A stretch of 8,360 bases of DNA from an uncultured Acetatifactor sp. (GTDB lineage: Bacteria; Bacillota; Clostridia; Lachnospirales; Lachnospiraceae). Location: the NCBI GenBank assembly GCA_910585615.1, contig CAJUFO010000123.1, positions 1 to 8,360 of the forward strand, written 5' to 3'. Within the stretch, counting starts at the first letter, position 1; every line of letters begins with the position of its first letter. The notes beneath the pieces are model-generated. The model saw nothing but the letters and a program-made list of their open reading frames with translations. It was not told the origin of the DNA and searched no databases. The position numbers and the translations under genes are program-made. Of the stretch, positions 1-8,155 are shown piece by piece.

Positions 1-876
1 TTCAGCATCTGCATGGCCTTGTCCTTGTTCTGGAACTGGCTGCGCTCGTTCTGGCACTGCACCACTGTCCCCGTGGGGATGTGGGTGATGCGGATGGCGG
101 AGGAGGTCTTGTTGATGTGCTGCCCGCCTGCGCCGCTGCTTCGGTAGGTGTCGATGCGCAGGTCTTTCTCGTCAATCTCCACGTCCAAATCTTCCTCGAT
201 GTCCGGCATCACGTCCAGGGACACGAAAGAGGTCTGGCGCTTGCCCTGGGCATTGAACGGCGAGATGCGCACCAGTCTGTGGACGCCCTTCTCGGATTTC
301 AGATACCCGTAGGCATTGGTGCCGTTGACCTGGAAAGTCACCGACTTGATGCCCGCCTCGTCCCCGTCCAGGAAATCCAGCACTTCCAACGCGAAGCCCT
401 TGCGCTCCGCCCATCTGGTGTACATGCGGTAGAGCATGCTGCACCAGTCGCAGCTCTCTGTGCCGCCTGCGCCCGCGTTGAGCTTCAGGATGGCATTGTT
501 GGCATCGTACTCGCCGGAGAGCAGGGTGCCGATGCGCAGCTCCTCGAACTGCGCGATGAACTCGTCCAGTTCGCTGCGGATGTCGGGAATCAGGGAGGCA
601 TCGTTCTCCTCGTATCCCATCTCGATGAGGGTCAGGATGTCCTCATACTGGCCGGAGAGCTTGTTGCAGCCCTCCACGGTGCTTTTTAAGTCTTTCAGGT
701 CCTTCATTTTCTTGTTGGAGCTGTCGGGGTCGTCCCAGAAGCCCGGGGCTTCCATCTCCCGCTCCAGTTCTTCGATTCGCTTCACCTTGTTAGCGAGGTC
801 AAAGTGAATCCCTCACTTCCGCTAATGGAGTTTCGTAGGACTGTAGTTCTGTCTTCATCTGATCTAATTCTACCAC
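1..876 (-). CDS. prfB: Peptide chain release factor 2 (RF2), programmed +1 frameshift, 3' end outside window
   Basis: RF2 recognises UGA and UAA stop codons in the ribosomal A site and triggers peptide release. The gene starts at GTG (876-874), 7 bases after AAGGTG (889-884), and opens VVELDQMKTELQSY. An in-frame TGA follows codon 25 (801-799). Skipping one base (T801) continues as DLANKVKRIEELERE and stays open to the window edge, giving about 291 of the usual roughly 370 residues. The stop-recognition tripeptide SPF falls at residues 205-207 (263-255), inside VRISPFNAQGKRQTSF. The catalytic GGQ falls at 250-252 (128-120), inside RSSGAGGQHINKTSS. Both positions match E. coli RF2. SPF rather than the PxT of RF1 settles the paralogue. 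prfB lies downstream of secA, as in Bacillus. The UGA gives autoregulation: little RF2 means more frameshifting and more RF2. The first 25 codons look less GC-rich than the rest. The identification is close to certain. Confidence 0.97.
798..813 (-). promoter_or_regulatory. prfB +1 programmed ribosomal frameshift site
   Basis: Read on the minus strand, this is AGGGATTCACTTTGAC. The slippery codon is CTT (804-802), the in-frame stop is TGA (801-799), and the base after the stop is C, the weak termination context typical of this site. An internal Shine-Dalgarno-like AGGGA (813-809) lies four bases before CTT, slightly different from the AGGGGG-TAT-CTT-TGA arrangement of E. coli. Shifting by one base resumes in GAC (800-798) and leads into the RF2 coiled-coil domain. 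The flanking bases GTGA and TCAC around AGGGAT could pair weakly; whether that matters is unknown. Confidence 0.95.
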
Positions 877-928
877 TTAACGTCACCTTCTTTCTGTAAA
901 ATCATTTTGTCGAACCTTTTGCCGCAGG

Positions 929-1075
929 TTATTCGGCATTTTCTTTTTTCGCTTCGACAGGAAATTCGATTCCCAGTATTTCCATCAAATTCCGGTATGC
1001 TTCCATCTCCGTGCTGCCTCTCCGGGCTTCTTTAATTAAGAATCTCTGCATCTCTTCCTTCGTCATCGATTCCAT
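929..1075 (-). CDS. Small unknown protein, 48 residues
   Basis: ATG (1075-1073) lies four bases after a full AAGGAGG (1086-1080), and the frame ends at TAA (931-929). The product begins MESMTKEEMQRFLIKEARRG, continues through STEMEAYRNLMEILGIEF and ends in a charged tail. I do not recognise the family. It has no signal peptide or membrane segment and reads as a soluble, charged, mostly helical peptide. The strong ribosome binding site is the best evidence that it is real. It sits 52 bases upstream of prfB and 86 bases downstream of another small gene. It uses more A/T-ending codons (TTA, ATT, AAA, GAA) than secA. It might be a small regulatory or adaptor protein, but nothing in the sequence shows a function. 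Confidence 0.68.
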   Translation of the reverse strand: MESMTKEEMQRFLIKEARRGSTEMEAYRNLMEILGIEFPVEAKKENAE

Positions 1076-1096
1076 TCTGCCTCCTTCTCCGCATTC

Positions 1097-1125
1097 ATTG
1101 TACCATCTTTCGTATACTATAGAAC
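1097..1125 (-). promoter_or_regulatory. Possible extended -10 promoter for the 48-residue gene and prfB
   Basis: The minus strand carries TGGTACAAT (1105-1097), an extended -10 with the TG motif. It is identical over nine bases to the secA promoter's -10 region. The hexamer 17 bases upstream (GTTCTA, 1125-1120) is a poor -35, so activity would rest on the extended -10. Initiation near 1090 would leave a leader of only about 15 bases before the ATG at 1075, short but compatible with the Shine-Dalgarno site at 1086-1080. It could give prfB transcription independent of secA. Tentative. Confidence 0.33.
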
Positions 1126-1161
1126 GCTCTTCTGTGCAGCATCCCGTCCGGCTTATTCCGC

Positions 1162-1272
1162 TTATTCTTCCCTCGGCTTCACGTCCACGATCCTTCTGAT
1201 TAATTCCGGAATCTCATGCTCCGTATGGCCTTTTTCATCGCACCACTCAATGACTTCTTTGATTTCTTTCAT
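1162..1272 (-). CDS. Small unknown protein, 36 residues, directly after secA
   Basis: ATG (1272-1270) lies seven bases after the secA stop and directly follows an in-frame TAG (1275-1273), so no longer start exists in this frame. The frame ends at TAA (1164-1162). A GGAAGGA (1291-1285) inside the secA 3' end is 12 bases from the ATG, which is long; coupling to secA termination may help. The product begins MKEIKEVIEWCDEKGHTEHE and ends IPELIRRIVDVKPREE. It has no membrane segment and a single Cys, and looks like a charged helical peptide. I do not recognise the family. Codons are richer in A/T than in secA. Position right after secA and a mixed, protein-like composition favour a real gene, but a chance frame of this length cannot be excluded. 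Confidence 0.5.
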   Translation of the reverse strand: MKEIKEVIEWCDEKGHTEHEIPELIRRIVDVKPREE

Positions 1273-1279
1273 CTACATA

Positions 1280-3844
<2,565 letters not shown>

Positions 3845-3850
3845 GGTTGT

Positions 3851-3866
3851 CCATACCTTTCTATGG
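3851..3866 (-). promoter_or_regulatory. secA Shine-Dalgarno in the loop of a small hairpin
   Basis: On the minus strand CCATA (3866-3862) and TATGG (3855-3851) are perfectly complementary and enclose the six-base loop GAAAGG, which holds the secA Shine-Dalgarno site. The hairpin ends six bases before the GTG start. Folding would also shorten the effective distance between AAAGG and GTG. A five-pair stem is only marginally stable, so this may be chance. Confidence 0.4.
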
Positions 3867-3890
3867 CCTTGTATAAAAGCCCTGCCCTTT

Positions 3891-3919
3891 ATTGTACCAG
3901 ATTTGTCCGGCGGATTCAA
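3891..3919 (-). promoter_or_regulatory. secA promoter, sigma-A type
   Basis: -35 TTGAAT (3919-3914), a 17-base spacer, and -10 TACAAT (3896-3891) preceded by TGG, i.e. an extended -10. Expected start near 3884 leaves a leader of about 40 bases before the GTG. It lies 40 bases downstream of the permease stop, so secA is controlled separately, though read-through from the transporter operon is possible because no terminator is visible between them. Confidence 0.85.
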
Positions 3920-3937
3920 CACTTAGCTGACGGAAGA

Positions 3938-3967
3938 TATGAACATTTCATCAAAATTTTATGAACA
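3938..3967 (-). repeat. Direct repeat TGTTCATA, two copies, upstream of secA promoter
   Basis: The minus strand has TGTTCATA at 3967-3960 and again at 3945-3938, 22 bases apart, about two helical turns. The first copy overlaps the permease stop codon; the second ends 18 bases upstream of the secA -35. This could be a tandem factor-binding site or chance in an A/T-rich gap. Confidence 0.35.
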
Positions 3968-6148
3968 GTCCCCAAACATCAGGATATATTTCTCGGGAAG
4001 CACGCCCATGGGCAGGTAGCAGCGCAGGGAATTTCCCTCTCTGTCCAAGCAGGATACCTCCACGCCGCCCTCCCGGAACAGGCTGTCGCTGCGGCAGGGA
4101 GCGGAATAGTCCATAAGCGCCCACAGCTCCTCTATCAGTGCCCGGTCGGTAATCTCCAGCGCGGGCAGCAGCCCAAACTCCCTGTCCGGAGTGGCCTGGA
4201 TGGTCTCTCCGAAGAGTTCGGCCTTCTCCTGCTCCTCCTGGTCCTCCTGGTCTCCGGCCAGCCCGTAATACTTCCTGGCAAGGTCTGTCATCTCCTCCGC
4301 CGTCATCTCCTCATAGTTTCCGGGCAGGCTTAAAGATATGGCAGTGATTTCCCCGGGATCCGGCGGCGCCGCCCATTCTCCGAGGCCTGCGTCCTCCAGG
4401 GCCTCCAGGGTATGCTCCATGGTGTCGTAGATGCTTATCCTGACCATAGTGCTGATTTCCGCTCTGCCCCAAGCATTGAATTCCAGGCTGGCCAACCGCC
4501 TTCCCTTACCCTGGAATGCGCCCTCCGGATTCTCCAGCACATCCCGGTTGTAGGCCTGAATAATCGTCCAAAAGGCCTCCGGCCCGAAATCCCTCAGGGA
4601 AAACACCTCCCCGTATCCCTGGCGCTGGAGCTCGAACTTCTCACAGCGTTCCAGCATCTCCTGGCTGATGCAGAAAGCGTATTCCACATATTCCTCGTGG
4701 GAGAGCAGGGTCCAGAGCAAGTCCTTGTCCCGGCTGTCTATGCAGTATCTCCTATAATAACTCCTGCCGCTTTTCAGGGTGACCCTGGTGAGCAGATTAA
4801 TCCACACTCCCTGTGGCTCCTCTTCTATGGCCCGCTCCAGGTAGGCGTAGATGGCGTCCGTATCCTGGAAGCGCATCCTGAAAAGCGGGGAGTCCTGGAA
4901 ATCGACCAAGGTATAGCGATTGCTGAATTCCCCTGTCCAGACCCCTATCTCCGCGATTTCCTCCTTGTCCGGCAGATAGTCGTCATAGCCCATCCAGTCC
5001 CAGTTGAAAGCGAAGCTGATGAGCAGCGTCACGGCCAGCACAGCCGCCATCTGGCGCTTATGGGTGAAGAATGCCTTGAAATCCATGCTGAATATGATAT
5101 TAAGCACCCCAAGGCAGAGCAGGGCGGAAAGGGTCAGGCCGAAGATTCCCCAGGCCAGCATCTGGCCGCCCGCGAACAGCTGGAACAACATCCATCCGCA
5201 CATGCCCGCCACGCTTCCCGCCAGGATCCTCATCAGGGTCTTGGCCGCCCGGTTCTTTACCCCCTGCTCCGCCAGCTCGGACGCCCTCCTGCGGTACAGC
5301 AGCCATGCTAAGCACCCCAGAGCCGCCGCCAGGACAAAATCCACTGCCAGCTTCCCCAGGAAGCTCCCCAGACCGCCCTCCGTCCCCATCCTCCAGTAGA
5401 GCAGAGCCGGGGCCGCGAAGAGGGGAGAGACATGGGACAGAGCGCTCCAGTTCCACATGTCGTAGAACCTGTCCATATAGGACAGGAAAAAGGCGTACAG
5501 GATTCCCACGGCGCTTATGCCCCCCAGGCCCAGAATCGCCATGCTGACCAGGGTATTGAGGATATTGCCGCTCAGCATCACTGCCGTCAGCACCAGGCCG
5601 TAGACCAGCAGGAACACGGTGGCCAATGTGGCCAGGGTCAGGGCCGCGGCCCCGAAGAGCCGGCCCATGTGCTCCCCGCCTGCGCCCAGCTTTCCCAGAA
5701 AGCCTGCCGCCAGGGCCAGGGTGGGCAGGTAGAACGCGATGAAGGGCAGGAACCAGAGCAGGAAGCCATTCAGGAAGCAGGCCCCAAACAGGGCATCCCG
5801 CTTCACGGGCAGGCTGTGGTAGGTATCCACCATATTCTTATGGAAGACGAAGCGGAAGCCGAAGAGTCCCGTTATGACGGCCCCGGCAATGGCCACTATC
5901 CCTCCTGTCATGGAGACGTATTCCCTGAAAAAGGACACCGTCTCCCCAATCAGGTATTCCCTGCTGTCCATCCCGCGGAAGAGGGTCCTCTCTGCCGCCA
6001 GCCTCTCGATGTCCGCCTGGTTGCTGCGCCAGATCAGCCATGCCACGGTCAGCATCAGGAAGCTCCCCAAGGCGGACAGAGCCAGCATCCAGATTTTATG
6101 CCTCAGGTCTTCCCTCATGACCTTAAAAAAGAAGTTCTTTGACGTCAT
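3959..6148 (-). CDS. ABC transporter permease with large soluble C-terminal domain (729 residues)
   Basis: Membrane subunit partner of the ATPase encoded just upstream. The N-terminal half is hydrophobic, with roughly nine or ten segments by eye: about 17-40, 82-102, 118-150, 163-191, 195-223, 264-285, 304-327, 330-353 and 367-382. The motif VDTYHSLPVKRDALF (107-121) is typical of ABC-2 type Firmicute permeases. From about 385 to 729 the protein is hydrophilic, acidic and without membrane segments, probably outside the cell. I recall such tails in Lachnospiraceae permeases (possibly the DUF6449 group), but cannot confirm this. The ATG (6148-6146) lies nine bases after GGAGG (6162-6158) and overlaps the ATPase end by 26 bases, so the two are translationally coupled. 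Unlike B. subtilis YtrC and YtrD, which are separate smaller proteins, one long permease is present here and would act as a homodimer. The substrate is unknown. Confidence 0.87.
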   Translation of the reverse strand: MTSKNFFFKVMREDLRHKIWMLALSALGSFLMLTVAWLIWRSNQADIERLAAERTLFRGMDSREYLIGETVSFFREYVSMTGGIVAIAGAVITGLFGFRFVFHKNMVDTYHSLPVKRDALFGACFLNGFLLWFLPFIAFYLPTLALAAGFLGKLGAGGEHMGRLFGAAALTLATLATVFLLVYGLVLTAVMLSGNILNTLVSMAILGLGGISAVGILYAFFLSYMDRFYDMWNWSALSHVSPLFAAPALLYWRMGTEGGLGSFLGKLAVDFVLAAALGCLAWLLYRRRASELAEQGVKNRAAKTLMRILAGSVAGMCGWMLFQLFAGGQMLAWGIFGLTLSALLCLGVLNIIFSMDFKAFFTHKRQMAAVLAVTLLISFAFNWDWMGYDDYLPDKEEIAEIGVWTGEFSNRYTLVDFQDSPLFRMRFQDTDAIYAYLERAIEEEPQGVWINLLTRVTLKSGRSYYRRYCIDSRDKDLLWTLLSHEEYVEYAFCISQEMLERCEKFELQRQGYGEVFSLRDFGPEAFWTIIQAYNRDVLENPEGAFQGKGRRLASLEFNAWGRAEISTMVRISIYDTMEHTLEALEDAGLGEWAAPPDPGEITAISLSLPGNYEEMTAEEMTDLARKYYGLAGDQEDQEEQEKAELFGETIQATPDREFGLLPALEITDRALIEELWALMDYSAPCRSDSLFREGGVEVSCLDREGNSLRCYLPMGVLPEKYILMFGDCS
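4233..4250 (-). repeat. Tandem 9-base repeat coding Gln/Glu/Asp-rich linker
   Basis: On the plus strand TCCTCCTGG occurs twice in a row (4233-4241 and 4242-4250), with a third degenerate copy before it. It encodes DQEDQEEQE near residue 635 of the permease, an acidic linker in the soluble domain. Such a repeat can gain or lose three codons by slippage without breaking the frame. Confidence 0.5.
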
Positions 6149-7025
6149 ATCCCTTCACCTCCGTTTCGCTGATGAATATCTCCTCCAGGGACAGGGGCAG
6201 CAGCTCGTGGAATACGGGCGCCAGGCCCTCCAGGAACGCGTCCACCTCCTGCCTGCTGCCTCTGGCCGTAAAGGTGTAGAGGGCGCCTCTGTTGTCCATG
6301 GTCAGGATTTCCATGCCCTCTTTGATCCTGCGCAGCATCTCCTCCTCTTTGATGACGCACTGCACCTTATGGAGGTTCAGCTTCATCTCGTCCAAGTCCC
6401 GCTCGAAGAGGATGCCGCCCCTGTGCAGGAGCCCTACGGACTCACAGATGTCCTCCAGCTCCCGCAGGTTGTGGGAGGCAATCACCGGGGTCAGGCCCCT
6501 CTCCTCTATCTCCCTGACGAACAGGGCCTTCACCGCCTGGCGCATGACAGGGTCCAGGCCGTCGAATGTCTCGTCGCAGAACAGATATTTCGTGTTCGCG
6601 CTGATCCCGCAGAGGATGGAGAGCTGCTTCTTCATCCCCTTGGAAAAGGTGTTCACCTTGCGGCCCTGATCCAGGCCGAATTTTCCCATGAGTTCCTGCC
6701 ATTTGGCGCTGTCGAAGCCCGGGTAGTAGGTCCGGTACAGGCGCAGCATGTCCATGGGCGTGCCGTTTCGGAAGAAATACTGGTCATCGGAGATATAGAA
6801 GATATTTGCCTTTCCGGCAGGATTGTCATAAATCTCCTCCCCGTCCACGACGACGCTGCCCCTGTCGGCTCTCAGGACGCCGCTGGCCAGCCGCATCAGG
6901 GTGGACTTCCCCGCGCCGTTGGTGCCGATCAGGCCGAACACATGCCCCTCATCTATGGCGGCGCTGACATCGTCTATGGCTTTCACATCGCCGAAGCGCT
7001 TGACTACATTTTTGAATTCTATCAT
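6123..7025 (-). CDS. ABC transporter ATP-binding protein, YtrB-like (300 residues)
   Basis: Powers the permease encoded directly downstream. Walker A is GTNGAGKST (34-42), the probable Q-loop Gln is Q82 (ISDDQYFF), the signature is FSKGMKKQ (127-134, a divergent LSGGQ), and Walker B with D-loop is YLFCDETFDGLD (147-158). The H-loop His is H185 (VIASHN). The Pro usually found after the Walker B Glu (DEP) is Thr here. The roughly 90-residue C-terminal tail ends in LPLSLEEIFI, the common ending of ABC-2 type ATPases. The ATG at 7025-7023 is chosen because AGGAGG (7038-7033) is seven bases upstream and the protein then opens MIEFKNVVKRFG; the frame runs open further upstream but only into the repressor gene. 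It overlaps the repressor stop as ATGA, indicating coupling. By motif and context it resembles B. subtilis YtrB; the transported substrate is unknown. Confidence 0.93.
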   Translation of the reverse strand: MIEFKNVVKRFGDVKAIDDVSAAIDEGHVFGLIGTNGAGKSTLMRLASGVLRADRGSVVVDGEEIYDNPAGKANIFYISDDQYFFRNGTPMDMLRLYRTYYPGFDSAKWQELMGKFGLDQGRKVNTFSKGMKKQLSILCGISANTKYLFCDETFDGLDPVMRQAVKALFVREIEERGLTPVIASHNLRELEDICESVGLLHRGGILFERDLDEMKLNLHKVQCVIKEEEMLRRIKEGMEILTMDNRGALYTFTARGSRQEVDAFLEGLAPVFHELLPLSLEEIFISETEVKGYDVKELLF

Positions 7026-7468
7026 TTCACGCCCTCCTGTGCAGCTGCCGCTGCGCTTCCATCGGCACTGGATTCCCCGCCGCATTTTCCGTCCTCCACG
7101 CCAGAACCGCTGCCATATATCTCCCGGATTCCTGCCATGAGCCGCTCCCCGGGAATCCCCGCCTCCCTGGCCTGCCCGGTGACCGCCCGCCATTCCTGCC
7201 AGATTCTGTTCTGCCTGCTCTCCCGCCATTCCTCCTGGACCGTCACGAAGCTCCCCCTGCCGGACACGGTGTAGAGATAGCCGTCCTGCTCCAACTGGGC
7301 ATAGGCCCGCTGGACCGTGTTGGGGTTCACGGACAGCTCCATGGCCAGGCTGCGCACGCTGGGCATCCTGGTCAGCGGCTCCAGCCCGCCGTTTACGATC
7401 AGGCGCTCCAGCTTCTCCGCCATCTGCTCATATAGGGGGCGCTTGTCCCGATAATCTAACACAATCAT
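7022..7468 (-). CDS. GntR-family transcriptional repressor, YtrA type (148 residues)
   Basis: First gene of the transporter operon and its likely autorepressor. The N-terminal winged helix-turn-helix starts MIVLDYRDKRPLYEQ. It includes the recognition helix region PSVRSLAMELSVNPNTVQRA (36-55) and the wing YTVSGRGSFV (66-75), all standard for GntR. Only about 70 residues follow, so there is no metabolite-binding domain of the FadR, HutC or MocR kinds. That short form is the YtrA subfamily, usually found beside ABC transporter genes as here. From about 118 to 148 the protein becomes a Gly/Ser/Ala-rich low-complexity tail (GSGSGVEDGKCGGESS then a run of Ala), which is unusual. The ATG (7468-7466) follows AAGG (7479-7476) by seven bases. 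The strong promoter and YtrA-like operator directly upstream support autoregulation. The inducing signal is inferred from B. subtilis (cell-wall antibiotics), not shown here. Confidence 0.93.
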   Translation of the reverse strand: MIVLDYRDKRPLYEQMAEKLERLIVNGGLEPLTRMPSVRSLAMELSVNPNTVQRAYAQLEQDGYLYTVSGRGSFVTVQEEWRESRQNRIWQEWRAVTGQAREAGIPGERLMAGIREIYGSGSGVEDGKCGGESSADGSAAAAAQEGVK

Positions 7469-7516
7469 CCGCTTTCCTTTCCTCTGCCATGTATAAGAAC
7501 ACGTATCAAAAATATT

Positions 7517-7543
7517 AAGTGTATCAACATCCTTAATACACTT
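7517..7543 (-). promoter_or_regulatory. YtrA-type operator, inverted repeat AGTGTA-N13-TACACT
   Basis: On the minus strand AGTGTA (7542-7537) and TACACT (7523-7518) form a perfect inverted repeat with a 13-base centre. The symmetry extends to 11-base arms, AAGTGTATTAA and TTGATACACTT, with one mismatch around a GGATG core. This matches in sequence and spacing the operator I recall for B. subtilis YtrA. It overlaps the last three bases of the -10 box and covers the expected transcription start, so bound repressor would block initiation. Confidence 0.8.
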
Positions 7544-7569
7544 ATATCACATAAAAAGGACGCTGTCAA
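7541..7569 (-). promoter_or_regulatory. Promoter of the repressor-ABC transporter operon
   Basis: -35 TTGACA (7569-7564, perfect), a 17-base spacer, and -10 TATAAG (7546-7541) preceded by TGA, an extended -10. Start expected near 7534, giving a leader of about 65 bases. Near-consensus strength fits a promoter kept silent by a repressor. The -35 lies inside the terminator stem-loop of the preceding NUDIX gene. Confidence 0.9.
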
Positions 7570-7585
7570 GCGTCAGCGCCCTTTT
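7554..7585 (-). terminator. Rho-independent terminator of the NUDIX gene
   Basis: Minus strand: AAAAGG-G-CGCTG (7585-7574), loop ACGCTTGA (7573-7566), CAGCG-T-CCTTTT (7565-7554), with one mismatch in a 12-pair stem and the T run continuing to 7553. It starts 12 bases after the NUDIX stop codon. The A-rich side makes it potentially active in both directions. Its 3' arm and loop supply the -35 of the next operon. Confidence 0.87.
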
Positions 7586-7596
7586 CCGTCAGCCCT

Positions 7597-8076
7597 TTAT
7601 GTACCCAGGCAGTCCTGTCCGTCCAGAACCGCCTCCACCAGCCTGTCCCCCTGGTATGTCATCTTCAGCGAGAAGAATCCGGCCCCTTCCTCCAGCAGGC
7701 GAAAGAATATCTTATCCCCCTCCCAGATGGGCAGCTCGCAGACTTCCCTCTTCTTCACCCACTCCAGCGTCCCCTCGCTGCATTCCGTCAGGGTGCCCTC
7801 ATAGCCCGCCGCCGTGTAGAGGAACATGTATTCCGTCTCACAGGTGTCCGTGGCGAAGGTGATGATGCCCCGCAGCCTCCAGGAGGTCAGAGTCAGCCCC
7901 GTCTCCTCCCGCACTTCCCGCAGCAGGCACTCCTCCGGTGATTCCCCGGCCTCGAAATGGCCGCCCACGCCGATCCATTTGTCCTTGTTGATGTCCTTTT
8001 CCTTCTTTACCCGGTGGAGCATCAGGTAGCTGTCTTCTTTTTCTATATAGCACAATGTCGTCAGGTTGCTTCGCAT
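7597..8076 (-). CDS. NUDIX hydrolase, MutT / 8-oxo-dGTP diphosphatase-like (159 residues)
   Basis: NUDIX enzymes hydrolyse nucleoside diphosphates linked to another group, using a divalent metal. The 23-residue NUDIX box GX5EX7REUXEEXGU is perfect: G39, E45, R53, E54, V55, E57, E58, G60 and L61, beginning GGHFEAGESPEE. The N-terminus MRSNLTTLCYIEKEDSYLML and the KWIGVGGHFE strand resemble MutT-like pyrophosphatases that clean oxidised nucleotides, and the length is normal for these. Substrate cannot be read from the box alone, so 8-oxo-dGTP is a family-level guess. The ATG (8076-8074) follows AAGGA (8091-8087) by 10 bases. It lies 78 bases after spoVAD and ends in its own terminator, so it is transcriptionally separate from the transporter operon. 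Soluble and cytoplasmic by composition. Confidence 0.92.
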   Translation of the reverse strand: MRSNLTTLCYIEKEDSYLMLHRVKKEKDINKDKWIGVGGHFEAGESPEECLLREVREETGLTLTSWRLRGIITFATDTCETEYMFLYTAAGYEGTLTECSEGTLEWVKKREVCELPIWEGDKIFFRLLEEGAGFFSLKMTYQGDRLVEAVLDGQDCLGT

Positions 8077-8108
8077 AGAATGACCGTCCTTTTCTTTCGT
8101 TTCTTTAT

Positions 8109-8155
8109 ACAGCTTGTTTTCTGCAGGAACGGCAATTCAGGTCATACCAAGCTGT
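8109..8155 (-). repeat. Perfect 8-base inverted repeat after spoVAD
   Basis: On the minus strand ACAGCTTG (8155-8148) and CAAGCTGT (8116-8109) are perfectly complementary across a 31-base loop. The first arm overlaps the last base of the spoVAD stop codon. No T run follows, so it is not a standard terminator. Possible transcript-end structure or chance. A TATAAA at 8111-8106 just after it has no good -35. Confidence 0.4.

Noticed and set aside
81..807. Plus-strand open frames opposite prfB
   Set aside because: The minus strand encodes RF2 with SPF and GGQ in the correct positions; the plus frames have no support.
914..931. AACCT/AGGTT inverted repeat before prfB as a terminator
   Set aside because: A five-base stem with an eight-base loop and no T run; too weak to stop transcription.
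3845..3922. N-terminal extension of SecA by 26 residues from ATG 3922
   Set aside because: That ATG lies upstream of the secA -10 box and the extra residues do not resemble a SecA N-terminus; the GTG at 3844 has a ribosome binding site and the family's usual first residues.
4412..5311. 299-codon open frame on the plus strand inside the permease gene
   Set aside because: No start signals or domain, His/Pro/Gln-rich; antisense shadow.
7026..7229. Upstream extension of the ATPase frame into the repressor gene
   Set aside because: The translated extension has no ABC features and lies within the conserved-start repressor gene; AGGAGG seven bases before ATG 7025 fixes the start.
5874..7274. 466-codon open frame on the plus strand
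   Set aside because: It is antisense to the ATPase and permease genes, has no ribosome binding site, and its translation is His/Gln/Leu-rich with no recognisable domain. GC-rich genes commonly leave such open antisense frames.
8106..8132. TATAAA at 8111-8106 as a -10 for the NUDIX gene
   Set aside because: The best upstream hexamer (TTGCCG) is 20 bases away, outside a workable spacing; not called.
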